From Herbidospora mongoliensis (GTDB lineage: Bacteria; Actinomycetota; Actinomycetes; Streptosporangiales; Streptosporangiaceae): 64,000 nt of DNA. The stretch lies in the NCBI RefSeq assembly GCF_001570545.1, contig NZ_BBXD01000023.1, positions 124,001 to 188,000 of the forward strand. Reading direction: 5' to 3'. The notes under the pieces are model-generated. The model was not told the origin of the DNA, ran no database searches, and saw nothing but the letters and a program-made list of their open reading frames with translations. The number at the start of each line of letters is the position of its first letter. Within the stretch, counting starts at the first letter, position 1. This document shows positions 1 through 8,088 of the stretch, one piece after another. The position numbers were made by a program, and so were the translations under genes.

Positions 1-1
1 G

Positions 2-313
2 GAGAAGAACCACGCCCACGAACCCGGCCTGTGGCTGAAGTTCGCCAAGAAGGGGCGCGGCATCCCGACGATCACCTTCGAGGAGGCACTGGAGGCCTCC
101 GCCTGCTACGGCTGGGTCGACTCGAAGATGTACCGCTACGACGACGACTACTACATCCTCCGCTACCAGCCCAGGAAGAAGACCTCCAAGTGGTCGCCGC
201 GCAACAGCGACCTGGCCCAGCGCCTCATCGACGCGGGCCGGATGCGCCCGGCCGGCCAGGCCCAGGTGGACGAGGCCAAAGCCGACGGACGCTGGTCGGG
301 TACTAAGGGCTGA
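2..313 (+). CDS. YdeI/OmpD-associated family protein (5' end missing)
   Basis: The window opens inside this gene; the reading frame runs from base 2 to a TGA at 311-313. The visible 103 residues contain the pattern of the YdeI/OmdA family: a LWLKFAKKG strand, an EALEASACYGWVDS helix, and a C-terminal RMRPAGQAQVDEAKADGRW block. These small proteins are annotated as bacteriocin-protection or OmpD-associated, but their biochemical role is poorly defined. The last 11 bases overlap the convergent hydrolase gene. The start lies outside the window. Family assignment is firm, function is not. Confidence 0.8.
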   Translation, partial: EKNHAHEPGLWLKFAKKGRGIPTITFEEALEASACYGWVDSKMYRYDDDYYILRYQPRKKTSKWSPRNSDLAQRLIDAGRMRPAGQAQVDEAKADGRWSGTKG

Positions 314-1490
314 CCTGCTCGTCCAGCCAGTCGAAGATCCGTTCGCCACGCAGCCCGTTGGCCATCGGCTCGCAGTGCGCGTCGGCGCCCTCCGGTTCGG
401 TGAAGTGGACGAGCGTCCGCTTCGTGCCGAGCATGTCGTAGAGCCGCCGCGACTGCCCCGGCCAGAAGCCCTCCGACTCCGGGTCGGTGATCAGCATCGG
501 CGTGGTGATCCTCGTGGCCGTCTCGGGGTCGAGGCGGTAGGCGCGGGCCGCGCGGAAGAACTCGTAGAAGCTGGTCAGCCCGTAGGGCCGCATCCGCCAC
601 ACCAGCATCGACCGGGTCCGGGGCGACAGCTTCAGCGCCCACTCCATCTCCTGGTCGAACGCCGCCTGATCGCCCTCGTCGAGCTTCCTGGCCAGCGAGT
701 GGGGGATGTGGTTCGTCATCGCCTCCGACACGTCGACCACACCCGGGTCGGCGATGGCGGCGGCGTAGCGGTGCTCGAACGCCAGCGCCCTCGGCACCCA
801 ATATCCGGCCTGGCTGACCCCCATGACCGCCAGCCGGTCGCCATCGACGTCGGCCCGGGTCAGCAGATGGTCGGTCACCGGGGTCAGCACGTGCTCCCAG
901 TCGGGCCGGAAGTGCAGCCCCTGCCGCACCAGCGCCGCGTTCTGGCCGGGCCCGTCGAAGGTGGCCACGTTCCAGCCGCGCGCCAGGGCCTCGGCGGCGC
1001 ACTGCGTCCAGGCCTCGGTGACCGGGCCGTCGCTGCCGTTGTTGTAGACGATCGTCCGCCGCCGCCCGTCGCCCGCCCGGAAGAAGTAGCCGGGCAGTAC
1101 GGAGGACCCGAACGGGATCGCCAGTCGCTCCACGTGGGTCAGGTCGGCGAAGCGATCCCAGGCCTCGCGGTGCTTCTCCCAGATGTCCTCGAACAGGCCC
1201 GGCTCGCCGACCCCGTCGGCCATGTCAGTGGCGGTCGCGTAATAGGTGGCGGCCCGCAGGAACTCACAAGCCGCTGATCGTGTACGCCCCGCCCCCGCGT
1301 TCCCCTCCGCCTCGTCGGCCACCCGGTCGGCGGTCGACAGCCAGGCGTCCACCCACGAGCGTGGTTTCCCGTCGCGGATCAGGTCGATCGTGGCCAGCAC
1401 CTCCCCGGCGTCGGCGGCCCGGTGGTAGACGGCCCCAAGAGCGACCTGTGTCGAGAAGTCGAACCCGTCGTCTTTGAAGAAAGGAGGCAT
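303..1490 (-). CDS. alpha/beta hydrolase (acyl-peptidase / DUF1100-like)
   Basis: 395 residues, with a helical N-terminal cap of about 130 residues followed by an alpha/beta hydrolase core. The nucleophile elbow is GVSQAG with Ser near residue 226. An acidic residue in ITDPESEG (about 335) and a His in ADAHCEP (about 371) complete the likely triad. The architecture resembles 2,6-dihydroxypseudooxynicotine hydrolase and other FrsA/DUF1100-type cap-domain hydrolases. The substrate cannot be read from sequence. The ATG start follows a GGAGGC-like stretch close upstream on the minus strand. Its 3' end overlaps the convergent YdeI-like gene by 11 bases. Probably cytoplasmic: no signal peptide is seen. 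Confidence 0.8.
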   Translation of the reverse strand: MPPFFKDDGFDFSTQVALGAVYHRAADAGEVLATIDLIRDGKPRSWVDAWLSTADRVADEAEGNAGAGRTRSAACEFLRAATYYATATDMADGVGEPGLFEDIWEKHREAWDRFADLTHVERLAIPFGSSVLPGYFFRAGDGRRRTIVYNNGSDGPVTEAWTQCAAEALARGWNVATFDGPGQNAALVRQGLHFRPDWEHVLTPVTDHLLTRADVDGDRLAVMGVSQAGYWVPRALAFEHRYAAAIADPGVVDVSEAMTNHIPHSLARKLDEGDQAAFDQEMEWALKLSPRTRSMLVWRMRPYGLTSFYEFFRAARAYRLDPETATRITTPMLITDPESEGFWPGQSRRLYDMLGTKRTLVHFTEPEGADAHCEPMANGLRGERIFDWLDEQVSP

Positions 1491-1558
1491 TGGACGGTCA
1501 TGGCCGGGCTCAGGTCGTCTCTATCCCCATTTATGGAAATTTCCCGACAAGGAGTGCT

Positions 1559-2134
1559 TCACCGTACGGCGAGGAGGACGCAGTCGCCGCAGATCCCGCC
1601 CACCCGGTAGTAGAGACAGCACGACCGCCGCACCCCCCGCCGGTCGAGCCGCCCGGCGAGCGGCCCCTCGGCCAGTAACTCCCGCTGCAGCGAATCCGCC
1701 CGCGACGCGTCTCCCGGACGGGCGCGGGAGAACGCCCCGACCGCTCCGACCAGCGCCGACGCGGCGTTTCCGTACAGGACCAGGGGCGACACCCACGGCA
1801 GCGCCGCCACCAGCGGCTCGAGCGCGAACCTCGGTCCCTCGCGCAGTGACGGCACCCGCACCCCGTCATCCGACCAGCGCGCGTCACTCAGGTCGATCGA
1901 GATCCCGTAGGCGGCCCGCAGGGCGACGTACGGAGACCACAACCGTGCCATCGCCCCCTGGAACAGGATCGACGCGGCGGCCCTGCGGTCCTGGGTGAGG
2001 AGCCGTTTCGCCGTCTCGTCGATGACGGCGTCGTCGTGCAGGCGTTCGACGAGCGGGACCCCGCCGCCCACGCCGATCGCGAAGAACGCGTTGATCGCGG
2101 CGATATCGGCGACGGCGGTCTCGATGGTCGTCAT
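1559..2134 (-). CDS. FhuF-like [2Fe-2S] protein
   Basis: 191 residues. The C-terminus carries the diagnostic FhuF motif RRSCCLYYRV..GGICGDCVL, with four cysteines in a C-C-x(9-10)-C-x2-C pattern that binds a [2Fe-2S] cluster in ferric siderophore reductases. The rest is helical, as in the FhuF/IucA-associated family. The ATG at 2134 was chosen because longer in-frame extensions run antisense-like into the neighbouring SDR gene. The start lies 8 bases after the stop of that SDR gene on the same strand, so the two are probably cotranscribed. Role inferred: releasing iron from siderophores by reduction. No siderophore transporter is in the window. Confidence 0.75.
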   Translation of the reverse strand: MTTIETAVADIAAINAFFAIGVGGGVPLVERLHDDAVIDETAKRLLTQDRRAAASILFQGAMARLWSPYVALRAAYGISIDLSDARWSDDGVRVPSLREGPRFALEPLVAALPWVSPLVLYGNAASALVGAVGAFSRARPGDASRADSLQRELLAEGPLAGRLDRRGVRRSCCLYYRVGGICGDCVLLAVR

Positions 2135-2142
2135 TCCGCCGA

Positions 2143-2856
2143 TTATGGAGCCAGCGCGCGGGTGAGCCGCCGGGCTTCGGCAAGCTCGGGTACGTCGATC
2201 TTCCTGACGATCGGCGGGAGGGCCTTGGCGACCGGACGGGCCAGCAGCCGCGCCGCGAGGCGGGTCAGCGCCTTCCTGGGCTGCGGCAGGGTGTCGGCCA
2301 TGCCGGTGTCGACGAAGCCGGGATTGTGCAGGACGTACCGGATCCTGCTCGTCGGGTGGTCGGCGTGGAAGGCGACGGCGAGCAGGTCGTTGGCGTAGGC
2401 CCCGCGCCGGACCGCGTCGAACCCCCGGTATCGGGCCGGCTCGTCGAGCGGGCCCTTCCCGAGGCCGGTTCCGCACAGGTTCACCACCACGGGATCGGGC
2501 GCCGCCTCCAGCACCGGCCGGAGCTCCTCGGCCAGGAGGAAGCGGCTCATGACGTACAGAGCGAAAGTGAACTCCACGCCCTCGGCGGTCTCACGGCGGG
2601 CGGGCTGGAACCGGAACGCCCCCAGCACCAGCGCGTCGACGACCGGAAGGTCGTCGCGCAACCGCCGCGCCAGGTCGAGGGTCGCCCCGGCCAGGCTCAG
2701 ATCCGCCTGGACGAACCGGGCCCCCGCCGCCTCCATCGCGGCGCCGCGTTCAGGGTCGCTGCCGACCACGACGACCTGTTCGCCGCGCTCCAGATAGTGG
2801 TGGGCGAGGCCCCGGCCGATGCCGGAGGTGCCGCCGGTGATGACCAATGTGCGCAT
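2143..2856 (-). CDS. SDR family NAD(P)-dependent oxidoreductase
   Basis: 237 residues. The N-terminus has the classical dinucleotide-binding motif TGGTSGIGRG; an LVLGAF segment replaces the usual NNAG; and Y-x-x-x motifs are partly degenerate (RGAYANDLLAV rather than YxxxK), so catalytic competence is uncertain. The ATG at 2856 is preferred: the coding pattern starts with MRTLVITGG, and the upstream extension overlaps the divergent HxlR gene. That divergent regulator starts 50 bp away, a common layout for HxlR-controlled oxidoreductases. The FhuF-like gene follows after 8 bp. Substrate unknown. Confidence 0.8.
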   Translation of the reverse strand: MRTLVITGGTSGIGRGLAHHYLERGEQVVVVGSDPERGAAMEAAGARFVQADLSLAGATLDLARRLRDDLPVVDALVLGAFRFQPARRETAEGVEFTFALYVMSRFLLAEELRPVLEAAPDPVVVNLCGTGLGKGPLDEPARYRGFDAVRRGAYANDLLAVAFHADHPTSRIRYVLHNPGFVDTGMADTLPQPRKALTRLAARLLARPVAKALPPIVRKIDVPELAEARRLTRALAP

Positions 2857-2905
2857 AGGGTCGATGGTCGGGCGAGCGTCGCCGGCGGCGAAAGAAGGAA
2901 CATCG

Positions 2906-3292
2906 ATGTACCCCCTCCTCCCCGTCAACCGGGCCGCCTGTGGTGCGGCCCCGGTGTTGCGCGCCGTCGGCGACAAGTGGAGCCTGCTGGTGATGGGCGT
3001 GCTCGCCGAACGTCCCTTCGGTTTCAACGAGCTCGACCGCGCGGTCGACGGGCTGAGCCGCCGGATGCTCACCCGGGTCCTGGCCGCGCTCGTCCGTGAG
3101 GGTCTCGTCGACCGGGCCGCGCCGAGCGGGCCGGGCGGCCGGGCCGAATACCGCCTCAGCGAGGCGGGCCATGACCTGTTGCCGCTGGTGATCGCCGTGG
3201 GGGAGTGGGCCGAGGCGCATGCCCGGCGGCGCGGTCAGGGGGTGCCGCCGATGCCGGGGAAGGCCGTCGACCAGAAGTCGTCCCCCTTGTAG
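2906..3292 (+). CDS. HxlR family winged-helix transcriptional regulator
   Basis: 128 residues, the usual size for this family. An N-terminal Cys lies in NRAACGAAPVLRAVG, where HxlR/HypR regulators carry a redox-sensitive Cys. The winged helix follows: GDKWSLLVMGVLAERPFGFNEL, then LSRRMLTRVLAALVREGLV. The ATG at 2906 has a strong AAGAAGGA ribosome-binding site; an in-frame upstream start at 2819 would run through the SDR gene and is rejected. It is divergent from the SDR-fhuF-like pair, which it likely controls. Its 3' end overlaps the convergent beta-propeller-like gene by 58 bases, an unusually long tail-to-tail overlap. Confidence 0.85.
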   Translation: MYPLLPVNRAACGAAPVLRAVGDKWSLLVMGVLAERPFGFNELDRAVDGLSRRMLTRVLAALVREGLVDRAAPSGPGGRAEYRLSEAGHDLLPLVIAVGEWAEAHARRRGQGVPPMPGKAVDQKSSPL

Positions 3293-4365
3293 GTGCGCAG
3301 TTTCCGGGTCTTCCCTGTGTGCACGTCGAGGGCGTAGGCGGTGATGGCCATGCCCTTCGAGCCGCAGTCGGGGTTGGGGAAGGCCAGCGCGAGGATCTCC
3401 CGCTGGCTGCGCCAGTTCCGCAGGTAGACGCGGCGGTCCTGCATCGGCAGGTGGGGATTCTTGATGGTGGCGAGGACCTTGCCGGTCCGCGCTTCGAGGT
3501 GGACCAGGTCGCCGGGGACGCAGTTGTCCTGCCGCGTGGTGTTGTCCTCCAGCGCGACGATCGTGGTGCCGTCGACGGCGGCGGCGCCGAAGTAGTAGGG
3601 GCGATTCAGTGTGATGTCGGTCTGGTCGGACGCGGACGCCGTCTCCCAGAGGTCGGCCATCGTGATCAGCCGGGGCCGGGGCGAGAAGGTCGCCAGGATC
3701 ACCCGGTCGGCGCCCTCGGAGATCCAGACCGGCGCCACCCGATTGGGCAGCAGCCGGGTGCGCTGCGCGACCATGTCGAACAACATTCCCGGGTCCTTGA
3801 ACTCCGGCACCTTCGAGAAGGCCACGTAACGGCCGTCATCGCTGATCACCAGCTCGGCCACCGAGCCCATCTTGTTGAGCGGGATCTTCGCGGGGGCCGC
3901 CGTCACCTTCCCGTCCCGCAGGTCGCGGGTGACGATCGTGCCGGCCTTGAGGCTGTAGTAGGCGATGGTCCAGCCGTTCTCGGTGATCGCCAGCGGGCCG
4001 TTGCGGCCGGGCAGGGCGTCGGCCAGCTCGTATTCCCTCTTGCCGATCACGAGCCGCCATCCGGCCCCCCGGCAGTCCGGCTCCCTCCCGTCGAGTTCCT
4101 TGCAGGGCAGTCGGTAGGCCTGGGTGGCCGGTCCCATCGCGCTTTTGGGCGGGTCGATGTCGATGGCCGGAGCCGGCTCCTCGCCCCTGTGCAGGAGCCG
4201 GACCCCGGCCACCACGCCCGCCACCGTCACCACGACCATGACCCCCGCGGCCACCGCCGTCAGTGTGCGGCGGCGGCGTCCCCGGGCCTCGATGACGCGG
4301 TCGGCCAGGTCGACGTCGGGGGCCTGTTCGGCGATGTCGTCGAGCGCGTCGGACAGCCAGGTCAT
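3235..4365 (-). CDS. membrane-anchored beta-propeller-like protein, partner of SigE-type sigma factor
   Basis: 376 residues. About 40 cytoplasmic N-terminal residues are followed by one membrane segment (LTAVAAGVMVVVTVAGVVAGV) and a large extracytoplasmic part with repeated beta-strand blocks, including ITENGWTIAYYS, ISDDGRYVAFS and TFSPRPRLI, suggesting a WD40/TolB-like propeller. The ATG overlaps the stop of the sigma gene as ATGA, so the two are translationally coupled. The layout (short cytoplasmic tail, one TM, sensor domain) suggests an anti-sigma or sigma-modulating membrane protein, but no ZAS motif (HxxxCxxC) is present. A paralogous arrangement occurs at 14521-15964. Confidence 0.65.
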   Translation of the reverse strand: MTWLSDALDDIAEQAPDVDLADRVIEARGRRRRTLTAVAAGVMVVVTVAGVVAGVRLLHRGEEPAPAIDIDPPKSAMGPATQAYRLPCKELDGREPDCRGAGWRLVIGKREYELADALPGRNGPLAITENGWTIAYYSLKAGTIVTRDLRDGKVTAAPAKIPLNKMGSVAELVISDDGRYVAFSKVPEFKDPGMLFDMVAQRTRLLPNRVAPVWISEGADRVILATFSPRPRLITMADLWETASASDQTDITLNRPYYFGAAAVDGTTIVALEDNTTRQDNCVPGDLVHLEARTGKVLATIKNPHLPMQDRRVYLRNWRSQREILALAFPNPDCGSKGMAITAYALDVHTGKTRKLRTYKGDDFWSTAFPGIGGTP

Positions 4366-4865
4366 CGCCGGGCCCCCTCGATGTCGGTGAGAATCCCGGT
4401 GAACTCGCGCAGCCGGGCGAGTGCCTGGTGGGCCTGGCTCTTGACGGTGCCGAGGGAGCAGCCGAGGATCTCGGCGGTCTCCTTCTCGGTGCGGTCCTCG
4501 TAGTAACGCAGCACGATCACCGCGCGTTGCTTGGGGGTCAGCCGCATGAGGGCCTGGCGCACCATCAGGCGGGTGACCGAGGAGTCCTCGGTCGAGTAGG
4601 ACCGGTCGGGCGGATCGGCACTGGGGATCTCGCCGCCGCTCCGGCGCCGCCGCCAGGAGATGTACTGGTTGACCAGCGCCTTCCTGACGTAGGCGTCGGG
4701 GTGGTCGAGGCGGGCCAGCCCGTTCCACTTGCCGAGCACCTTGATCAGCACGCTCTGGAGCAGGTCTTCGGCCAGATGGGCGTCTCCGGTGAGCAGATAG
4801 GCGGTGCGGATCCAGGCCCGCTGGTGGCGGCCCACGAACTCCCGGAATCCCTCGTCTGCTCTCAC
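4362..4865 (-). CDS. SigE-family RNA polymerase sigma factor (ECF-like)
   Basis: 167 residues. Region 2 reads GFREFVGRHQRAWIRTAYLLTGDAHLAEDLLQSVLIKVLGKW; region 4 reads LTPKQRAVIVLRYYEDRTEKETAEILGCSLGTVKSQAHQAL. This is the actinobacterial SigE-family pattern (about 160-180 residues). A GTG at 4865 is chosen because homologues start a few residues before GFREFV; the longer open frame upstream has no sigma similarity and collides with the VOC gene. It is the first gene of a two-gene operon with the membrane-anchored propeller protein (ATGA overlap), which probably senses the inducing signal. Confidence 0.85.
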   Translation of the reverse strand: MRADEGFREFVGRHQRAWIRTAYLLTGDAHLAEDLLQSVLIKVLGKWNGLARLDHPDAYVRKALVNQYISWRRRRSGGEIPSADPPDRSYSTEDSSVTRLMVRQALMRLTPKQRAVIVLRYYEDRTEKETAEILGCSLGTVKSQAHQALARLREFTGILTDIEGARR

Positions 4866-4891
4866 ACTCTCTATCGACGCCGGGAAGGCCG

Positions 4892-5308
4892 CTAAAGGTT
4901 GGCGGTGCTGAAATTCCCGGCGAATTCCTCTCCTGGCGGGATCTGCGTGATGACGTCGATCAGCACGCCCTCGGGCGCCGCGACGATGAAGTGACGCTGG
5001 CCGAACTCCTCGCTGCGGATCTCCAGTTCGGGCCTCAGGCCGCCCTCGACGACCAGCCGCCGCCATTCGGCGTCGACGTCGTCGACCTCGAAGTTGAGCA
5101 GTAGCCCCCGGGCGGGGGTGCGGTATCCCGCCGGGATCGTCGGGTGCGCGGGGTCGAGAAGAGCCAGCTCATAGCCGCTGGGGTTCTTCAGGCTGACGTA
5201 CCAATCGGCTTCGAAAACGATCGAGAAGCCGAAGTTCCGCACGTAGAAGTCGCGGGACTCGGCGATGACCGGAGTCGCGACCACGGGATAGAAACTCGAG
5301 GTCTTCAT
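4892..5308 (-). CDS. VOC (glyoxalase/bleomycin resistance) family protein
   Basis: 138 residues with the paired beta-alpha-beta-beta-beta units of the vicinal oxygen chelate fold: [32 protein letters not shown], then [17 protein letters not shown] and a closing [12 protein letters not shown] strand. Metal-binding His/Glu positions are not clear, so enzyme, binding protein and resistance protein all remain possible. The ATG at 5308 is preferred to an upstream ATG at 5329, which lies inside a palindromic operator. It is divergent from a TetR gene 30 bp away and very likely under its control. Confidence 0.8.
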   Translation of the reverse strand: MKTSSFYPVVATPVIAESRDFYVRNFGFSIVFEADWYVSLKNPSGYELALLDPAHPTIPAGYRTPARGLLLNFEVDDVDAEWRRLVVEGGLRPELEIRSEEFGQRHFIVAAPEGVLIDVITQIPPGEEFAGNFSTANL

Positions 5309-5326
5309 GTCCGGTACGCTATTTCG

Positions 5327-5341
5327 CATACCGACGGTATG
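5327..5341. promoter_or_regulatory. palindromic operator between VOC gene and TetR gene
   Basis: A perfect inverted repeat, CATACCG-A-CGGTATG, lies between the divergent starts and overlaps the ATG at 5339 of the TetR gene. Its size and symmetry fit a TetR dimer site, so the regulator may repress both its own gene and the VOC gene. If the site is real, the true TetR start may be one of the downstream GTG codons (5351 or 5360). Confidence 0.55.
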
Positions 5342-5926
5342 TCAATTGGAGTGAACCTCGTGCGAGCCGAACAGAAAGAACGCACCCGCCTGGCCCTGAT
5401 CGCCGAAGCCCGGCGCCTGTTCGCCGAACGCGGCTACGCCGACGTCGGTCTCGCGGAGATCACCGCCGCCGCCGGAGTCACCAAGGGCGCCCTCTACCAC
5501 CAGTTCGACGGCAAGACGGCGCTGTTCCGCGCGGTCCTGGAATCCGTCCACCACGAGGTCGCCGACCGCATCGTGGCCGCGTCCGACGGCGACCCCTGGG
5601 CCGGTTTCGTCGCGGGCTGCCAGGCCTTTCTGACGGCGAGCACCGATCCGGCGCTCCAGCGCATCCTGCTGATCGACGGCCCGGCGGTGCTCGGCTGGGC
5701 CGAATGGCGCGCCTTCGACGAGGCGACCTCGGCGTTCCACCTGGAGGAGGCCATCGACGACCTGATGCGCCGGGGCCTGCTCCCCGAACGCCCGGCGGCC
5801 CCGCTCACCCGCCTGCTCTCCGGCGCGATGAACGAGGCCGCGTTGTGGCTCACCACGGAACCGTCGGCCTTGGCCGACACCCGGCGGGCCCTGGCCGAAC
5901 TGCTGGAATCGCTCAGATGTAGGTGA
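5339..5926 (+). CDS. TetR/AcrR family transcriptional regulator
   Basis: 195 residues. The N-terminal HTH is typical: [52 protein letters not shown], with the recognition helix in [10 protein letters not shown]. The C-terminal ligand domain is helical. The start is uncertain: ATG 5339 overlaps a palindrome, while GTG 5351 and GTG 5360 are closer to the first helix. It is divergent from the VOC gene, and its 3' end overlaps the convergent CBM2 gene by 14 bases. Probably an autoregulated local repressor. Confidence 0.85.
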   Translation: MSIGVNLVRAEQKERTRLALIAEARRLFAERGYADVGLAEITAAAGVTKGALYHQFDGKTALFRAVLESVHHEVADRIVAASDGDPWAGFVAGCQAFLTASTDPALQRILLIDGPAVLGWAEWRAFDEATSAFHLEEAIDDLMRRGLLPERPAAPLTRLLSGAMNEAALWLTTEPSALADTRRALAELLESLRCR

Positions 5927-6314
5927 CGGTGCAGGCGACGCCGTTGAGCGTGATGCCGGTCGGGTTCACATAAGTTCCCGTGTACGTCGCCACGAAGCCG
6001 ATGGCCGCCGAGGTGACCCCCGGTGCGATCGAGGGAGCCCACGACGGATTGACGGCCTGGAGACTCGGGGGAGTCTGGGTCCAGGTGGCGGTCCATCCAC
6101 TGCTCATCGTCTCGTTCCCCGCGAAGACGATCTGCAGGATCCAGGGCGAGAAGGTGCTCGTACCGGTGTTCTCGACGGTGATGGACGCGACGAAGCCGCC
6201 GGTCCAGACGCTGGTGTCGTAGGTGACGTCGCAGGAGTACGACATCGCGCGGGCGGGTGCGGAGATGCCGAGCACGAGGGCGGCGGCGAGGGCGAGGGCG
6301 GTCAGGATCCTCAT
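5913..6314 (-). CDS. secreted single-domain CBM2 (cellulose-binding) protein
   Basis: 133 residues. A cleavable signal peptide (MRILTALALAAALVLGISAPARA) is followed by about 110 residues that match a family 2 carbohydrate-binding module: a paired Cys near each end (YSCDVTY and VACTVTYI), WTGGFVASITVENTGT, and exposed Trp residues in SSGWTATWTQ and NPSWAPSIAPG. No catalytic domain is attached. Free-standing CBM2 proteins are uncommon; this one may be an accessory binding protein for cellulose or chitin, or a fragment of a former enzyme. It overlaps the convergent TetR gene by 14 bases. Confidence 0.8.
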   Translation of the reverse strand: MRILTALALAAALVLGISAPARAMSYSCDVTYDTSVWTGGFVASITVENTGTSTFSPWILQIVFAGNETMSSGWTATWTQTPPSLQAVNPSWAPSIAPGVTSAAIGFVATYTGTYVNPTGITLNGVACTVTYI

Positions 6315-6371
6315 GGGCGGATGGTCCGGCGAGGGGCCCGCCGGGTCAATGAAACGACGCGGACGCCCAGG

Positions 6372-6650
6372 TCAGCGAGATGAATCTTTCACGTGCCAGG
6401 GGCGTTCCGACTGGGTCGGCGTGGCCGTCTCGGCGACCCGCACGCCGTAGACGTGCTCGCCGACGACGCCCAGGTAGGAGTGCCCGGTCAGATGGCACCA
6501 GGCCGGCAGGTCGAGGGGGGCGGCCGGGTCGGTGGCCCTGAGGTGGACGACCGCTCCCGGGGCGAGCGAGTCGACGAGCCTGCGCAGCTCGATCAGGAGC
6601 AGCACGCAGCGCCGGTCGCCGCCGTCGAGCACCACCGGTTCGTTGGCCAT
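6372..6650 (-). CDS. TusA-like sulfurtransferase family protein
   Basis: 92 residues from the ATG at 6650. The pattern LDGGDRRCVLLLIELRRLVDSLAPGAVVHLRATDPAAPLDL is that of actinobacterial TusA-family proteins; a second conserved Cys lies in PAWCHLTGHSYLG. The active-site Cys is kept, but the Pro residues of the classical CPxP motif are absent. Role inferred: sulfur carrier or redox-related binding protein. Longer in-frame upstream starts reach into the divergent hydrolase promoter and are not supported. Divergent from the hydrolase at 6796. Confidence 0.65.
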   Translation of the reverse strand: MANEPVVLDGGDRRCVLLLIELRRLVDSLAPGAVVHLRATDPAAPLDLPAWCHLTGHSYLGVVGEHVYGVRVAETATPTQSERPWHVKDSSR

Positions 6651-6795
6651 GGGACAAGTCTCCCCCAACCAGGTCAAGCGAATGGGCGTTGGGATCATGC
6701 CGCAGGTCGTCCACGAACGAGACTTTGAGTAGTAAAACGTGACAAATGCCGTGTTGCTAGCGTGGCCGGGGCCAATCGATGTCAGGGGGAGCGAA

Positions 6796-7629
6796 ATGGG
6801 CAAGGTCACCGTCGGCCGGGAGAACAGCGACACGATCGACATCCATTACGAAGACCACGGCTCCGGACGGCCGGTCGTCCTGATCCACGGTTATCCACTC
6901 AGCGGCGCGTCCTGGGAGAAGCAGCAGCGGGTCCTGCTCGAAGCCGGGTTCCGGGTCATCACGTATGACCGGCGCGGCTGGGGCAAGTCCAGCCAGCCCA
7001 CCAGCGGGCACGACTACGACACCTACGCCTCCGACCTCAAGATGCTGCTCGACCGCCTGGACCTGCCCGAGGTCGACCTGGTCGGCTTCTCCATGGGCAC
7101 CGGCGAGGTCACCCGTTACCTGGGCAAATACGGCAACAAGCGGATCCGCCGGGCGGTCCTGATGGGCGCCATCCCGCCGTTCCTGCTCAAGACGGCCGAC
7201 AACCCCGAGGGCGTCGACAAGTCCGTCTTCGACGGCATCAAGGAAGCCGTGGCGCACGACCGTCCCGGCTACTTCAAGAAGTTCCTGGACGACTTCTACA
7301 ACGTCGACATGTACATGAACACCCGGATCAGCCAGGAAGCCTGGAACAACTCGTTCATGGCGGCCTGCCTGGGGAGCCCGTATTCGGCGTACAAGTGCGT
7401 CGACACGTGGCTGGAGGACTTCCGGGAGGACCTGTCGAAGATCGACGTCCCGGTCCTGCTGGTCCACGGCGACCAGGACCGCATCCTGCCCTACGCCAGC
7501 ACCGCCGCCCGGCTACCCGGCCTGATCAAGGACCTGACCTTCATCACCATCGAGGGCGGCCCGCACAACATCGGCTGGACCCACGCGGAAGAGGTCAACA
7601 AGGAACTCCTCGACTTCCTGGAGCGATGA
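6796..7629 (+). CDS. alpha/beta hydrolase, non-heme chloroperoxidase/arylesterase type
   Basis: 277 residues. The oxyanion motif HGYPLSG, the nucleophile elbow GFSMGTGEV (Ser near 98), the acid in VHGDQDRILP (about 228) and the His in GGPHNIGW (about 257) form the triad seen in cofactor-free haloperoxidases and related esterases. YDRRGWGKSSQP is also characteristic. The ATG at 6796 has a GGGGGAGCGA site just upstream; a longer frame from 6739 has none. The physiological activity is more likely esterase or perhydrolase than halogenation. It is followed by two strong hairpins. Confidence 0.85.
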   Translation: MGKVTVGRENSDTIDIHYEDHGSGRPVVLIHGYPLSGASWEKQQRVLLEAGFRVITYDRRGWGKSSQPTSGHDYDTYASDLKMLLDRLDLPEVDLVGFSMGTGEVTRYLGKYGNKRIRRAVLMGAIPPFLLKTADNPEGVDKSVFDGIKEAVAHDRPGYFKKFLDDFYNVDMYMNTRISQEAWNNSFMAACLGSPYSAYKCVDTWLEDFREDLSKIDVPVLLVHGDQDRILPYASTAARLPGLIKDLTFITIEGGPHNIGWTHAEEVNKELLDFLER

Positions 7630-7641
7630 CCCTCGTTCCCA

Positions 7642-7693
7642 GAAGGGCCGCCCGACGCCGGGCCTCGTGCAGAGGCCTCGCGGGCGGCCCTTC
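7642..7693. terminator. large hairpin terminator after hydrolase gene
   Basis: A 13-bp perfect stem (GAAGGGCCGCCCG at 7642-7654 pairing with 7681-7693) encloses a second small hairpin, GCCTC-GTGCA-GAGGC. It starts 13 bp after the hydrolase stop. No U-tract is present, as is usual for actinomycete terminators. Confidence 0.7.
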
Positions 7694-7721
7694 GGCGTGC
7701 ACGTTCCCTTGGGCGTTGGAA

Positions 7722-7755
7722 CGCCTCGGAGTGGCTCCGGCGCCACTCCGAGGCG
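7722..7755. terminator. second hairpin terminator between convergent genes
   Basis: Perfect 13-bp stem (CGCCTCGGAGTGG at 7722-7734 with 7743-7755) and an 8-nt loop. It ends 11 bp from the stop of the minus-strand gene at 7766, so it probably ends transcription of that gene, and may also act as a backstop for the plus strand. Confidence 0.7.
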
Positions 7756-7765
7756 GGTCTGGGGG

Positions 7766-8026
7766 TTATGCCGCGTGGGGCGTCGGCTGGGTGGCCGCCG
7801 CAGTCTGGGGGTCGATGACGAGGTCCCGGATGCCGATGTCGTTGACCAGGGAGCGCAGCGCCGGTTCGCAGAGCTGGATCCAGGGCTGGTCGGCGCCGAG
7901 CACGAGGGCGAGCCGGACCGGAGAGGTGAAGGCCACCGCTGTGCGGGCTCCGCCGGGGGTGCGGAACACCCGGAGAGCGTTGGCGCAGCCGGAGTTCCGG
8001 ACCGGCACGAATAGTGGGACGTCCAT
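7766..8026 (-). CDS. SAV_915-like conserved hypothetical protein
   Basis: 86 residues. The pattern MDVPLFVPVRNSG..LRVFRTPGGARTAVAFTSPVRLALVLGADQPWIQLCEPALRSLV matches a short actinobacterial family of SAV_915-like proteins of unknown function. The ATG at 8026 has a strong AAGGAAGGG ribosome-binding site; the GTG at 8050 lacks one. It is probably a small soluble alpha/beta protein. It is divergent from the membrane protein at 8237, and both genes carry the same upstream motif about 60 bp before their starts. Confidence 0.6.
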   Translation of the reverse strand: MDVPLFVPVRNSGCANALRVFRTPGGARTAVAFTSPVRLALVLGADQPWIQLCEPALRSLVNDIGIRDLVIDPQTAAATQPTPHAA

Positions 8027-8088
8027 CGTCGAATTCCCTTCCTTGTTCACGGGATCGACGTTAGGGGCGCGCGAAAAGCCGTGGGAGT

